Positions 28,710 through 38,169 of a DNA stretch of 64,000 bases are shown here, in pieces (position 1 is the stretch's first letter; every line of letters begins with the position of its first letter). The DNA lies in contig JAEUIW010000006.1 of assembly GCA_016794925.1 (NCBI GenBank), forward strand, positions 1-64,000, read 5' to 3'. The translations under genes were made by a program, and so were the position numbers. The notes under the pieces are model-generated. The model was not told where the DNA came from and did not search any database. It saw only the letters and a program-made list of their open reading frames with translations. The stretch comes from Phycisphaerae bacterium (GTDB lineage: Bacteria > Planctomycetota > Phycisphaerae > Phycisphaerales > UBA1924).

Positions 28710-30944
28710 ATGACGGGGCCGGTCGAGTCGGTACCTATGCCGGAGGCCGCCGCGCTGCCTCAGGAGATTGCTCGGGGCTGGACGGGCACATGGTCACCGA
28801 TCCGGCGAAGCCCCGGGTATCACCTGGCGCTGGTTCTGACGGCGTTCGCCATGATCCTGCTCGTGGCGGCGTACGTCGCGCTGCTGACGACGGTGGTCGG
28901 CGCGACGTGCTGGCACGCGTGGTCGCACACGGGTTGGATCCGCGGGGCGCGGGGGCCGGTGGCGCTTTCGGCGGCCCTCGCGGCGTATGTTATTCCGATT
29001 CTCGTCGGCATCGGGGTGCTCTTCTGCCTCGTCAAGCCCGTGTTCGCGCCTCGACCGGACCGTGAGCCGTACTTCTCGATCGAGCCGTTCGAGGAGCAGA
29101 CGCTTTTCGCGTTCGTCGATTCGGTGTGCGCGGCGATGGGGGCGCCCACGCCCCGACGGATCGACGTGATCGGCGAGCCCAACGCGAGCGCGCACTTTCG
29201 TCGCGGCGTGCTCAGCCTCTTCTCGCGGGGGGACATGGTGCTGACAATCGGGATGCCGCTGGCGACGGGCATGAGCGTGAAGCAGCTGGCGGGCGTGCTC
29301 GCGCACGAGTTCGGGCATTTCTCCCAGGGCGGCGCGATGCGTGCGTCGTACCTCATCCAGTCAATCAACGCGTGGCTGTACCGGGTCTCGTGCGTGCCGG
29401 ACGGCTGGGACGTGCTGATGTACGTCGCGTCGCGTACGAGCGAGAACGGCCTGCTCCGGCTCACGCTTCGGTTGGTGCTGATCGCCTCGTCGATCGCCCG
29501 GGGGGTGCTGCGCCTGTTCCTGCTGTTCGGGCACGCCGTGAGCTGCGCGATGATGCGTCGCATGGAGTACGACGCGGATCGCCACGAGGCGAGGATGGTG
29601 GGGGCGGCGGCGTTCGCGTCGACATGCCGCCGGCTGGCCGAACTCAGTGCTTCTTCCGCGGCGATGCCCGAGGAGCTGCGGGAGCATGTGAAGCTCCGTG
29701 AGCTGCCGGACGATCTTCCGGCCCTGATCGCGGCGCGCCCGCTTTCCGCGGAAGACCGCCGTACTGTGGAGGATCTGCTGACGACCGACGAGGGGAAGCT
29801 GTTCGACACGCACCCCACGATCCCCCGTCGGCTGGCCGCCGTGGCGGCCGCGGCTGAGCCGGGGGTGTTCCACCCCGAGGGTCCCGCGTCGGTTCTGTTC
29901 CGGAACTTTGCGGACGCGTGCCGGAAGGCGACGTACGCGCAGTTCCGCATCATGCTCGGGCCCGAGCTGGAGCGTGCCACCTTCATCAGCGTCGCGGATC
30001 GTGTGAAGCAACTGCGATCCGACGGGCGCGTCCGTGCGGCGGTCCGCGCGTACATCGGTTGCGTGCCGCCGTCGTGGGACCCGCTGCAGATCGCGCTGCG
30101 CGAAGCGACCGGCACCGACGACACCAAGGCCGCTTGGCGCGCGATCAAGGAGGCCGGCGCGACGATCGAATCGCTGAAAGGGGCGGGCGAGGCCGCGGCC
30201 CGGGCCGTCGAATCGGCTCATGCCGTGCTGGCCGAGGGGGAGCGGGGGCAAGCGCTCTTCGACCTGGGGTATGCCGTGGCGCCCGACGAGCTGGAGCTCA
30301 AGCAACCGACTCCGGGGTCGGTGGAGGTCGCGCGCGAGCGTGCACTCGGTGAGATCATGCGGCACGCGGAAACGGTCGAGTCGCTGCTGGAGGCGGGATC
30401 GCGGCGCTGCTCCGCCGCGCTGCGCCTGCTGCACACGCGCGGATGCGAGTTGAAGATCGCCAATGCCGCCCGCCTCCGGCGACGTTCGGCGGAGCTGCTC
30501 GCCGCGCACACGGCGTTGCGCGAGGCAATCCCGGCCGCGAAGAGCCTCCGCGCCCGCGCGGCCGGTTTCGAAGCGCTCGTGGACGCGTCGATGCTGGAGG
30601 CGCACGAGAAGCGGCTCAAGCCGGGTTTGCGTGAGCACGCGACTCGGCTGCGCGACGCGCTCGACGAGTTTCGCCGACCGCTGGGCGCGGTGCGATACCC
30701 GTACGCCGACGCATCGGAATCGATGAACCTGGGTGAGAAGATCGTCGCGGATCTGCCCGACGATCGCTCGTTCGAGGACCTCGCGCTCGCGGGCCGGCTT
30801 GCGGCCAGGCGGTTTCCCGAGGTGTACGAACGGGTCACCGCGGAGTTGGTGGCCGTGGCGGCGACGGTGGAGCGGGCGTTGGAGCCCGCCCGCGTGACCG
30901 CATCGGGGCGTTCCGGGCCGGATCGCGGTACGATGGCTGAATGA
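28710..30944 (+). CDS. M48-family membrane metalloprotease
   Basis: A 744-residue protein. Two membrane helices lie near the N-terminus (LALVLTAFAMILLVAAYVAL and VALSAALAAYVIPILVGIGV). A peptidase M48 domain follows with zinc motif HEFGH inside QLAGVLAHEFGHFSQ, the downstream third ligand probably in the MEYDADRHEARMVG segment, and another hydrophobic segment between them. The C-terminal 350 residues are helical and charged, without a recognised domain. ATG at 28710 has GGGAGG 7 nt upstream; a GTG at 28674 in frame is the alternative start. It overlaps the next gene by ATGA. Confidence 0.83.
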   Translation: MTGPVESVPMPEAAALPQEIARGWTGTWSPIRRSPGYHLALVLTAFAMILLVAAYVALLTTVVGATCWHAWSHTGWIRGARGPVALSAALAAYVIPILVGIGVLFCLVKPVFAPRPDREPYFSIEPFEEQTLFAFVDSVCAAMGAPTPRRIDVIGEPNASAHFRRGVLSLFSRGDMVLTIGMPLATGMSVKQLAGVLAHEFGHFSQGGAMRASYLIQSINAWLYRVSCVPDGWDVLMYVASRTSENGLLRLTLRLVLIASSIARGVLRLFLLFGHAVSCAMMRRMEYDADRHEARMVGAAAFASTCRRLAELSASSAAMPEELREHVKLRELPDDLPALIAARPLSAEDRRTVEDLLTTDEGKLFDTHPTIPRRLAAVAAAAEPGVFHPEGPASVLFRNFADACRKATYAQFRIMLGPELERATFISVADRVKQLRSDGRVRAAVRAYIGCVPPSWDPLQIALREATGTDDTKAAWRAIKEAGATIESLKGAGEAAARAVESAHAVLAEGERGQALFDLGYAVAPDELELKQPTPGSVEVARERALGEIMRHAETVESLLEAGSRRCSAALRLLHTRGCELKIANAARLRRRSAELLAAHTALREAIPAAKSLRARAAGFEALVDASMLEAHEKRLKPGLREHATRLRDALDEFRRPLGAVRYPYADASESMNLGEKIVADLPDDRSFEDLALAGRLAARRFPEVYERVTAELVAVAATVERALEPARVTASGRSGPDRGTMAE

Positions 30945-31438
30945 GCACACCGATTGACACCGGCAAGGTGGCGCGCCGTCCGCTGCGGTTCGGTGCGGTC
31001 GCGGACGCGAAGCGGGAGATCGAGAAGATCCGGGCCGCCTACGCCGTGGGTCGGCTGAAGACCAAGGGTAACTGGACACCCGCACAGGTCCTCAACCACC
31101 TCGCGGCGTTTATCGAGTATGCCTATGTGGGTTACCCGCCGGCGCTCGCGAAGCCTCCGTGGATGATCCGGTTCATCCTGAAGTTCATGAAGAGCCGGTA
31201 CCTGTACAAGTCGATGCCGGTGGGCGTGAGAATCCCGGGCGTGCCCGGGGGCACGCTGGGGGCAGAGGAGGGAGACTTCGCGAGGGCCGATGCGCGGCTC
31301 GTCGCCGCGTTGACCCGGTTGGAGCGCGAGGCGCCCGTGGGCCCGAATCCGGTTTTCGGCCCGTTGACGCACGCGGAGTGGACGAACCTCCACCTGCGGC
31401 ACTGCGAGCTCCATCTCGCGTTCCTGGATCCGGCCTAA
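30941..31438 (+). CDS. DUF1569 / DinB-like four-helix protein
   Basis: A 165-residue soluble protein. The KTKGNWTPAQVLNHLAAFIEYA segment, the basic ILKFMKSRYLYKSMPVG middle and the C-terminal LTHAEWTNLHLRHCELHLAFL (His-rich helix) match the DUF1569 group of DinB-like four-helix bundles, whose His residues usually bind a metal. Function is not established. ATGA overlap with the protease gene suggests coupling. Confidence 0.75.
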   Translation: MSTPIDTGKVARRPLRFGAVADAKREIEKIRAAYAVGRLKTKGNWTPAQVLNHLAAFIEYAYVGYPPALAKPPWMIRFILKFMKSRYLYKSMPVGVRIPGVPGGTLGAEEGDFARADARLVAALTRLEREAPVGPNPVFGPLTHAEWTNLHLRHCELHLAFLDPA

Positions 31439-31446
31439 TCTGGGGC

Positions 31447-32664
31447 ATGAGCAGGCAAGGTGCAAATCTGACCGCGACGGGCGTCTTGACCCCGTCGGGT
31501 CTGGCTGAGGTATCGAGTGAAGCGGTGCTCGCGGACGTTGCCCGGATGATCCGGCACGCGTTCGCCGGCACGCCCGAGGGGGTCGCGGACTGGCTGCGCG
31601 TGGCCGGCCGAGAGAATCTGCGCGTGCGGCTGGAGTCGGGGCGAGCCGTCGCAACGTTGCTTCGGGTTCCCATGGGGATGTTCCTGGGCGGCGCATCGGT
31701 GCCGATGGTGGGTGTGGCGGGTGTGGCGGTGGCGCCCGAGGATCGGGGGCGCGGTCACGGGAAGTCGTTGATGACCGAGTTCGTTCGGGGTCTTCACGAC
31801 GAGGGTGTCGCGATTTCTGGGTTGTTCGCGTCGACGCAAACGCTCTACCGCGGGGTCGGATACGAACAGGCCGGCGTCTGGTGCGAGCACGTGGTGCCGC
31901 TCAACCGCATCGACGTCCGCGGCCACGGGCAGCCGCTCGTACCGCTCGATGACAGTGACATGCCGGCGGTGCGGGAGTGCTACACGCGATTTGCCCGGAT
32001 GCAGAACGGCATGCTCGACCGAGGTCCGTACATCTGGGCTCGGGTTCGAAAATTTCGCGAGAAGGAGTACCACGGGTTCGGGTTGAGATCCGCGTCCGGG
32101 TCCCTGCTGGGGTACGTCTTCCTGCACCAGGACCGACAGCCCGACGGGCGCCAGCGCATCCTGCTGACGGACCTGGTTTTTTCCGACCTGGCGGCCGGGA
32201 GGCGGCTGCTCGCATTCCTGGCCGACTACGAGATGATGGGCCACGACATGGTGTTGTGCGGCGGGCCGACGCACCCGGCGCTGTTTTTGCTGAACCAACA
32301 GCGATTCCAGACGACGGTCCGGGAACGGTGGTTCGTGCGGGTGACGCACGTGCAGCGGGCGCTCGCGGCGCGGGGATACGCGCCGGGAATTGAATCCGAT
32401 TGCGAATTCGAAATCGACGACCCGCTCATTGAACGCAATCGCGGCCCCTGGGCCGTTCGGGTGCGCGACGGCCGCGCCAGCGTTGAGCGTGTCGATCGGG
32501 CCGTTTGCGTGCTGGACATCCGCGGCGTGGCCCCTCTGCTCACCGGCTGGATGTCACCGGAGCAGCTCCGTTTGGTGGGGCTGGCGAGCGGGGAAGACGC
32601 CGCGCTCGCACGCATCGGCACGGTCTTCTCGGGAGCGACTCCCGCGATGACCGAGATGTTCTGA
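31447..32664 (+). CDS. GNAT acetyltransferase, Eis-like
   Basis: A 405-residue protein with the Eis arrangement. An N-terminal GNAT domain has the acetyl-CoA loop VAPEDRGRGHGKSLM (about 95-110). A second GNAT-like domain and a C-terminal sterol-carrier-like domain (about 310-405, GPWAVRVRDGRASVERV) follow. As in Eis, the chain ends in a Phe carboxylate (TEMF), which acts as general base in studied members. Eis enzymes acetylate amines such as aminoglycosides or lysines; the substrate here is unknown. ATG at 31447 lies 8 bp after the preceding gene; the frame is open further upstream. Confidence 0.8.
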   Translation: MSRQGANLTATGVLTPSGLAEVSSEAVLADVARMIRHAFAGTPEGVADWLRVAGRENLRVRLESGRAVATLLRVPMGMFLGGASVPMVGVAGVAVAPEDRGRGHGKSLMTEFVRGLHDEGVAISGLFASTQTLYRGVGYEQAGVWCEHVVPLNRIDVRGHGQPLVPLDDSDMPAVRECYTRFARMQNGMLDRGPYIWARVRKFREKEYHGFGLRSASGSLLGYVFLHQDRQPDGRQRILLTDLVFSDLAAGRRLLAFLADYEMMGHDMVLCGGPTHPALFLLNQQRFQTTVRERWFVRVTHVQRALAARGYAPGIESDCEFEIDDPLIERNRGPWAVRVRDGRASVERVDRAVCVLDIRGVAPLLTGWMSPEQLRLVGLASGEDAALARIGTVFSGATPAMTEMF

Positions 32665-32728
32665 GGCCGCGGTTCTGGCTCGGCTCGGGTCGGTTTCGCG
32701 CGCGGTGCGTTCTCGCTACGATCCTAGG

Positions 32729-33259
32729 ATGCAAGCGATTTTCTTTGCGGTGCTCGCCGGGCTGTGCTGGGGAGTCGGGGAGATCCACACCAAGGCGGCG
32801 ATCAACTCGCGCGAGATCGGGCCGCTCGGATCCGTGCTCGTTCGCGCGATCGTCGTGCTGCCGCTGGCGTTGCTGGCGTGGCTGATCGCGGTGCACCTGA
32901 CGCGTTCAGAGCCGCAGGCGTGGTGGCGAGAGATGAGCCGCGCCAACTGGCTCCGGCTTGTGCTCGGCTCAGGTGTGCTGGCCGGTTTCGCGGGGGTGTT
33001 CTTCTTCTACCTCGGTCTGGGATCGCCGGGCGGTGATATCTCAACGTTGCGTCCGATCGCATTCTCGCTGGCGCCAGCGACGGCCGTCGTGCTCGGCTGG
33101 CTCATGCTGGGTGAACCGCTGACGGTGCGAAAGGTCGTCGCCGTCGCGTTCATTCTCGGTGGGATCGTGCTGCTCACGGGTGAAGGGGGCGAGCGAGCGG
33201 AGCCAATGTCGAGCCGATCCGCGGGTGCGGCCGCGGAACGCGGCGGTCCTCGTGCGTGA
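32729..33259 (+). CDS. EamA-family transporter, half-size
   Basis: A 176-residue membrane protein with five hydrophobic segments and one EamA (DMT) unit: FFAVLAGLCWGVGEIHTKAA at the start and a LRPIAFSLAPATAVVLGWLMLGEPLT helix pair with a final VAFILGGIVLLTG. Typical EamA exporters have two such units and about 300 residues, so this one would act as a dimer. ATG at 32729 fits the family N-terminus. Convergent with the SH3 gene, 37 bp apart. Confidence 0.8.
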   Translation: MQAIFFAVLAGLCWGVGEIHTKAAINSREIGPLGSVLVRAIVVLPLALLAWLIAVHLTRSEPQAWWREMSRANWLRLVLGSGVLAGFAGVFFFYLGLGSPGGDISTLRPIAFSLAPATAVVLGWLMLGEPLTVRKVVAVAFILGGIVLLTGEGGERAEPMSSRSAGAAAERGGPRA

Positions 33260-33296
33260 AGCGACGCGGCACGCGATGCTGCGGCGACACCCGCGT

Positions 33297-34739
33297 CTAT
33301 TTCTCGGGCACGGCCGGCTTGGTCGTCGGGGGCGTCGTCGCGGGCTGCGGCGGCACCGGGGTGATTTTCGCGGCCGAACCATCCGCACCCAGCAGGTCGA
33401 CTCGGTCGGGCGCCATGATCGTCACGCGGAGCGCCTCGTCGTACCGTGACGCGTGCGAGACCACGCCGACGAGCTGCCCAACCTTACTCTGAAGATCGAG
33501 GCCCTCGGTGGGCGCGACATAGCCGAGCGTGCGTGGGAACGTGCGATCGGAAGACTGGATGCGGTACATGAGAGGCATTCCGCCTTCGCGGTTGTATACA
33601 TTGGATGGCAGAAGGATTCCAACAACCGTGTAGACCGGGTTCCGCTCCCACTCCGAGACGACGGCCTCCGTCCGGCGGATGTTGGCCTGGGCTTCATTCC
33701 GGTTCGTGTCAAGGCGACGCTGCAGGTTGTTCCTTTCGATCTTCAGCGCGAGCACGTCGCGATATTTCTGCAGCGACGCGGCGTAGCGGCGGTCCGAGGC
33801 GCTGGGTCCGAGAGCGGCAATGGCCCGGTCAAATTCGGTGATCGCCGCGGAGATCCGTGGAGCGTCCGAGGGCTCGTTGCGAACCGCGTAGAACAGGTCG
33901 ATCAGCTGTTTTTGCGAGCGGACGACTGGCCCCGCGGGAAGCGCGGTCGCGGCGGGCCTGGCGTTCGTTGACTCCGGTTCGCCGGGAGCGGCCGGTGGAG
34001 GCGCCGACGGCTCGGGAGAGCCCGGTTGAGCGGGAACGGCCGTGGGGAGCGGCGTCGTGATGACGACCGGAGTGGTCGCGCGCTCTGGTGCGGGAGATGC
34101 GCTGCTTTCCGCGGCGGTGGGGCCCGCGGCGGCCGGCGCGACCGGAGCGTCCGCGGCCTTCACGGATGAAGATGCCTCGGTCTCGGTGGCCTTGCGGAGG
34201 GCGTCCTTGTTGATGAACCCCCGTGCGCCAGTTGGGGCCTTGACGACGTACGCGGTCGGCGCGGCGTCGGGCTTGATGATCTGGACGACGGACAGCTCGG
34301 TGCCCGCCGCGAGTGGCTTTTCGAGCAAGGGGCACCAACTGGCCCGGTCCCCTTCCTTCAGATGCAGCGCGCGTAACTTGGAATCGCGAAGGAGCTTCAG
34401 CCCCTTTGCCGGATCACCGGTGGTGTCCTCCGCTTTTACGAGAGCGTTGATTCCCTTTGGGTATTCCACTCGCATCCAGCCCGCGCCTTCGGCGTCCACG
34501 CGCACCACGGTGCCGGCCTTGAGCGTCGCGACGGCGTAGTAGATCGTGGAGTTCCCCGCACGCAGCGGGGTGTCGTCGCGAACAACGACGGCCATGTAGG
34601 GCTCGGTTTCGCGAAGCTCCTGAGCCTGGACGGTTGAGGTGTGGACCACGCCGGACCCGATCAAGCCCCCGATCAGGGGCAGGGCCAGCGCGGCACCGCG
34701 AACGAGGGAAGACGCAGGGACGAGTCGTACTGGAATCAT
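33297..34739 (-). CDS. Exported SH3-domain protein
   Basis: A 480-residue protein with a signal peptide (hydrophobic residues about 13-30, AAALALPLIGGLIGSGV type, cleaved near VQAQ). A bacterial SH3 domain (about 45-110) shows VRDDTPLRAGNSTIYYAVATLKAGTVVRVDAEGAGWMRVEYP. A second SH3-like segment (about 145-185) ends in GARGFINKDALRKA. A long Pro/Ala/Ser/Glu linker (about 190-285), a coiled-coil-prone helix (about 300-375) and a C-terminal beta domain follow. Probably a cell-envelope protein; ligand unknown. ATG at 34739 has GGAG 10 nt upstream. Confidence 0.75.
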   Translation of the reverse strand: MIPVRLVPASSLVRGAALALPLIGGLIGSGVVHTSTVQAQELRETEPYMAVVVRDDTPLRAGNSTIYYAVATLKAGTVVRVDAEGAGWMRVEYPKGINALVKAEDTTGDPAKGLKLLRDSKLRALHLKEGDRASWCPLLEKPLAAGTELSVVQIIKPDAAPTAYVVKAPTGARGFINKDALRKATETEASSSVKAADAPVAPAAAGPTAAESSASPAPERATTPVVITTPLPTAVPAQPGSPEPSAPPPAAPGEPESTNARPAATALPAGPVVRSQKQLIDLFYAVRNEPSDAPRISAAITEFDRAIAALGPSASDRRYAASLQKYRDVLALKIERNNLQRRLDTNRNEAQANIRRTEAVVSEWERNPVYTVVGILLPSNVYNREGGMPLMYRIQSSDRTFPRTLGYVAPTEGLDLQSKVGQLVGVVSHASRYDEALRVTIMAPDRVDLLGADGSAAKITPVPPQPATTPPTTKPAVPEK

Positions 34740-34983
34740 CGTGAAGAACTCCGTGCAGGCAGCCAGACCACTCAATGCTATTCGGCTTGCGCTCGCGGGA
34801 CGGGTGAACTTCCCTCGCGGCCGCAAGTCTGTGTCGGAACAGGGCTTGCGACGAGGTCGCGGCGTGACGCGAGCGCACCAAACGATGTCCGTCGTCGTGG
34901 AAAGGCAGGTTCAGGTCCGTTACGCTGACCCTCTCGACCTGAGGAGCACCGATTTGCAATCACACGTGACCGGGAGAACGGGG

Positions 34984-36873
34984 ATGGATCGGCGTGGAAT
35001 GCACGGCGTGCGCGGAGCGATCATGCTCGCCGCGTGTGCGGGGATTTCCGCTGCGTTGCCGGGTTGCGCAACACCCTGGGGTGAGGGGCCGGACGAGGAA
35101 CTGCGAAGGTCCATTGCGCAGAGCGTTCGGAGGGAGTTGGATCAAGCGCCCAAGCGCGGCGAGGTCGAAACCTCGCGTCAGAACCGGGTCGAGGCGCTCG
35201 AACTCAAGCCGGAGACCCGAAGGGAGTTGGAGGGAATGTCAGGGGTCGGGTCGTATGCGTCGGGGCCGCCACCCTACGGGCCGACGCTTCAGGGCGACTC
35301 CCAGGCAACGGTGGCGATCAGCCTGGGGAGAGCGGTCTCGACCTCGGCCCAGCGCAACCTGGCGGTGCAGTTCGCGCGGCTCGGCCCCGGGATCAGCGAG
35401 GCCCAGGCGATCGCGGCCCAGGCCGCGTTCGATTGGACGCTGTTCTCCAATCTCGACTGGAATCGCCTCGACCAGGCACGCCCCGAGCAGCAGTTCGGGC
35501 TGGGCCAGAGCAATGGTGTCAACAGCAATGAGGAGCAGAGCGTCGACACCCGCGTAGGGGTGCGCAAGCGCATGGAGACCGGCGGAACGCTCACCATACA
35601 GCAAGGTTACAAGTACACCGACGAGCAGACCCGCGGGCTGAGCAACAACCCGAATCCGGCCAACGAGGCGACGCTGACGCTCCAGCTCGATCAGCCCCTG
35701 CTCCGGAACGCCGGCGAAGACGCTGCGTTGGCGAGCGTGCGGCTCACCCGCAACGCCGAACGCGACCAGATCCACTCCCTCAAGGCCGAGTTGCTCAAGA
35801 ACGTCACCGACACCGAGCAGGCGTATTGGCAACTCGTGCAGTCCTACAACGACCTTCAGATCCTGGATCGCCTGCTGCAGCGTGGCGAGGAGGTCAAGTC
35901 CGTGCTGAAGAGCCGCTTGGCGTTCGACGCGAAGCAGTCTCAGTACAGCGACGCGGTCGCGACGGTCGAGACGCGGCGTTCGGACGTGATCCGCGCGCAG
36001 AACGCGCTGCGTCAGGCGAGCGATCGGCTGAAGGTCCTGATGAACGATCCCGAGATGACGATCGCGTCCGACGTCATGCTGATCCCGTCGGACCAGGGAA
36101 TCGATGCGCCGATCCGGTTCGACCCGCTGGACGCGATCCGTGTCGCGCTCCGGAACCGACCCGAAATTTCCCGGGCGCTGCTCTCGATCGACGACACCTC
36201 GATCCGCCAACAGCTCGCGGACAACGCCCGCCTCCCGCTGCTTGACCTCCAGGCGCAGACGCGGTTCAACTCGCTCGACGGGAGCGGCGCGCAGGCATTT
36301 GACAAGATGACCGCGGGAAAGCTGGTCGATTTCCTGGTCTCCCTGAAGTTCGAACAGCCGCTTGGCAACCGGGAAGCCGAGGCGAATTTCCGGGCCCGCC
36401 GACTGCAGCGGATGCAATCGGTCACCGCCTACCGGAACACCGTGCAGGGCATCGTCTCCGAAGTAATCACCGCGCTGCGTGACGTTGACACCAACTTCAA
36501 GTTGATCGAACAGACCAGGGCGCAACGGCTCGCCGCGGCGGAGAACCTGCGTTCGCTCGTCGTCGAGGAGGAAAACCTCCGGGCCAAAACCCCCGAATTT
36601 CTCGATCTGAAATTCCGTCGGCAGCAGGCGCTCGCTGCGGCAGAGCAGGCGGAGGTCGCGGCGTTGGCGAACTACAACATCAGCGTGGCCCGTTACTACG
36701 CCGCGGTCGGCACGGCGCTGGATCGCAACCGGATTCAGTTCGATGTTGCGGACGCTCCCGCGCTGCCTCCATCGCTGCGGAAGGCGTCGGAAGACGTGCT
36801 CGGTCCTGGCCCGGCCCCCGTGGGCGGGGCCGGCGCCGCGCCGGTTGCTTCCGAAGGGTCCGGGTCACGCTGA
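34984..36873 (+). CDS. TolC-family outer-membrane efflux lipoprotein
   Basis: A 629-residue outer-membrane factor. The N-terminus carries a lipoprotein signal with lipobox LPGC (Cys28). Two OEP repeats follow, with the helical stretches VTDTEQAYWQLVQSYNDLQ and VRNTV/VSEVITALRDVDTNFKLIEQTRAQR and the beta segments LTLQLDQPLL and VSLKFEQPLGNREAEANF, typical of TolC-like channels. The chain ends in a Pro/Gly/Ala-rich tail. It could be the outer channel for either membrane-fusion/permease set in the window. ATG at 34984 has GGGAGA 7 nt upstream; the frame is open further upstream but lacks a signal peptide there. Confidence 0.87.
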   Translation: MDRRGMHGVRGAIMLAACAGISAALPGCATPWGEGPDEELRRSIAQSVRRELDQAPKRGEVETSRQNRVEALELKPETRRELEGMSGVGSYASGPPPYGPTLQGDSQATVAISLGRAVSTSAQRNLAVQFARLGPGISEAQAIAAQAAFDWTLFSNLDWNRLDQARPEQQFGLGQSNGVNSNEEQSVDTRVGVRKRMETGGTLTIQQGYKYTDEQTRGLSNNPNPANEATLTLQLDQPLLRNAGEDAALASVRLTRNAERDQIHSLKAELLKNVTDTEQAYWQLVQSYNDLQILDRLLQRGEEVKSVLKSRLAFDAKQSQYSDAVATVETRRSDVIRAQNALRQASDRLKVLMNDPEMTIASDVMLIPSDQGIDAPIRFDPLDAIRVALRNRPEISRALLSIDDTSIRQQLADNARLPLLDLQAQTRFNSLDGSGAQAFDKMTAGKLVDFLVSLKFEQPLGNREAEANFRARRLQRMQSVTAYRNTVQGIVSEVITALRDVDTNFKLIEQTRAQRLAAAENLRSLVVEEENLRAKTPEFLDLKFRRQQALAAAEQAEVAALANYNISVARYYAAVGTALDRNRIQFDVADAPALPPSLRKASEDVLGPGPAPVGGAGAAPVASEGSGSR

Positions 36874-36903
36874 GCCCGACTCTCGCGGCGCGTACGATCG
36901 CAT

Positions 36904-37983
36904 GTGACCACCCCTGAGTGCGAGATCGACCGCGCCGTGCAACGCCTCCGTCGCGGCGGCTTGGTCGCCTTCCCAACAGAGACGGTCTACGGCCTCGGCG
37001 CGGACGCTCTGACACCCATTGCGGTCGCTCGGGTTTTTGCCGCCAAGGGCCGACCCGCGCACAACCCCCTCATCGTGCATGTTACCGGACGCGAGATGGC
37101 CGAGCGACGTGTGTGCGAGTGGAACGACGCGGCGGAACGGCTCGCCCGGCAGTTCTGGCCCGGGCCGCTAACGCTTGTGCTTCCTCGCTCACCCGACGTA
37201 CCGGAGGCGGTGTCCGGGGGGGACGCATCGGTTGCCGTGCGTTGCCCCGATCATCCCGCCGCGCTCGCGCTGCTCTTCAAGTTTGGCGGTCCGCTCGTTG
37301 GCCCGAGCGCGAATCGCTCCGGCGAGGTGTCTCCGACGGAAGCGTGGCATGTTCGAGAGAGTTTTCCGGACGAGGCGGAGGTCATGATCATCGATGCCGG
37401 ACCCTGCCAGCACGGGATCGAATCTACGGTCGTCATGCTCGCCGACGGATGTCCACGCGTGCTCCGCCCCGGAGTCGTGGGGGTCGAAGCATTGTCCGCC
37501 GCGTTGGGTAGAAAGGTCGAAGCGATCGCCCGGGTTGGCGATGGGGGCGTACCCGGTCCGGGTCGGGCGGGAGGTCGACTGGCCGCGCTGAGCCCGGGGT
37601 TGTGCGATCGTCACTACGCGCCGCGTACTCGCGCGGTGCTGGTCGGCTCAGATGAGCTCGACGATCTGATCGATGAATTCGAAGGCGAGGGCGTGGTGCT
37701 CATCACCGCGGGCCTGACCGATCGCGAAGGGATCGCCGGGATCGTGCAAATGCCGTTCGACGCGGCGGGATACGCGGCACGCTTGTACGCGGCCCTCCGC
37801 GAGGCCGACGCGATGGGGGGACGCCTTATCGCGGTGGAGCGCCCGGCGGGCATGGCGGAGCCCTCGCGGGGCGTGGATGGGCCATCAAGCTGCGGCACGA
37901 AGCAGGCCGATCTCGATCGGGCAATCTGGACCGCCGTGGCGGATCGGCTGGCGCGCGCGACGCGTCCGTGGCCGTCGGATTGA
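36904..37983 (+). CDS. tsaC: Threonylcarbamoyl-AMP synthase (Sua5 type)
   Basis: A 359-residue enzyme that makes threonylcarbamoyl-AMP for the t6A37 modification of tRNA. The N-terminal YrdC domain shows GGLVAFPTETVYGLGADA, KGRPAHNPLIVHV, GPLTLVLPRS and GPSANRSGEVSPT. The SPGLCDRHYAP linker (usual form SPGMKYKHYAP) joins a C-terminal Sua5 domain, so it is the long Sua5 form. GTG start; no strong ribosome binding site is visible. Confidence 0.93.
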   Translation: MTTPECEIDRAVQRLRRGGLVAFPTETVYGLGADALTPIAVARVFAAKGRPAHNPLIVHVTGREMAERRVCEWNDAAERLARQFWPGPLTLVLPRSPDVPEAVSGGDASVAVRCPDHPAALALLFKFGGPLVGPSANRSGEVSPTEAWHVRESFPDEAEVMIIDAGPCQHGIESTVVMLADGCPRVLRPGVVGVEALSAALGRKVEAIARVGDGGVPGPGRAGGRLAALSPGLCDRHYAPRTRAVLVGSDELDDLIDEFEGEGVVLITAGLTDREGIAGIVQMPFDAAGYAARLYAALREADAMGGRLIAVERPAGMAEPSRGVDGPSSCGTKQADLDRAIWTAVADRLARATRPWPSD

Positions 37984-38169
37984 TCGCTCGGGTTTCGCCA
38001 TGCGGCCGCCCGGTGTTGGTCGCATGCGTTGAACGGACCGATTCCGGGGATGAACTCCGCGCGACGCAGTTCGGCGCGTCCCGTGAGCAGACCTAGTGTT
38101 TTCCCCGATTCGGTGGCGCAACGCCGATCCCAGTTGTCGCGGGGCTCGGCCCCCGCAAGGAGCTGATGG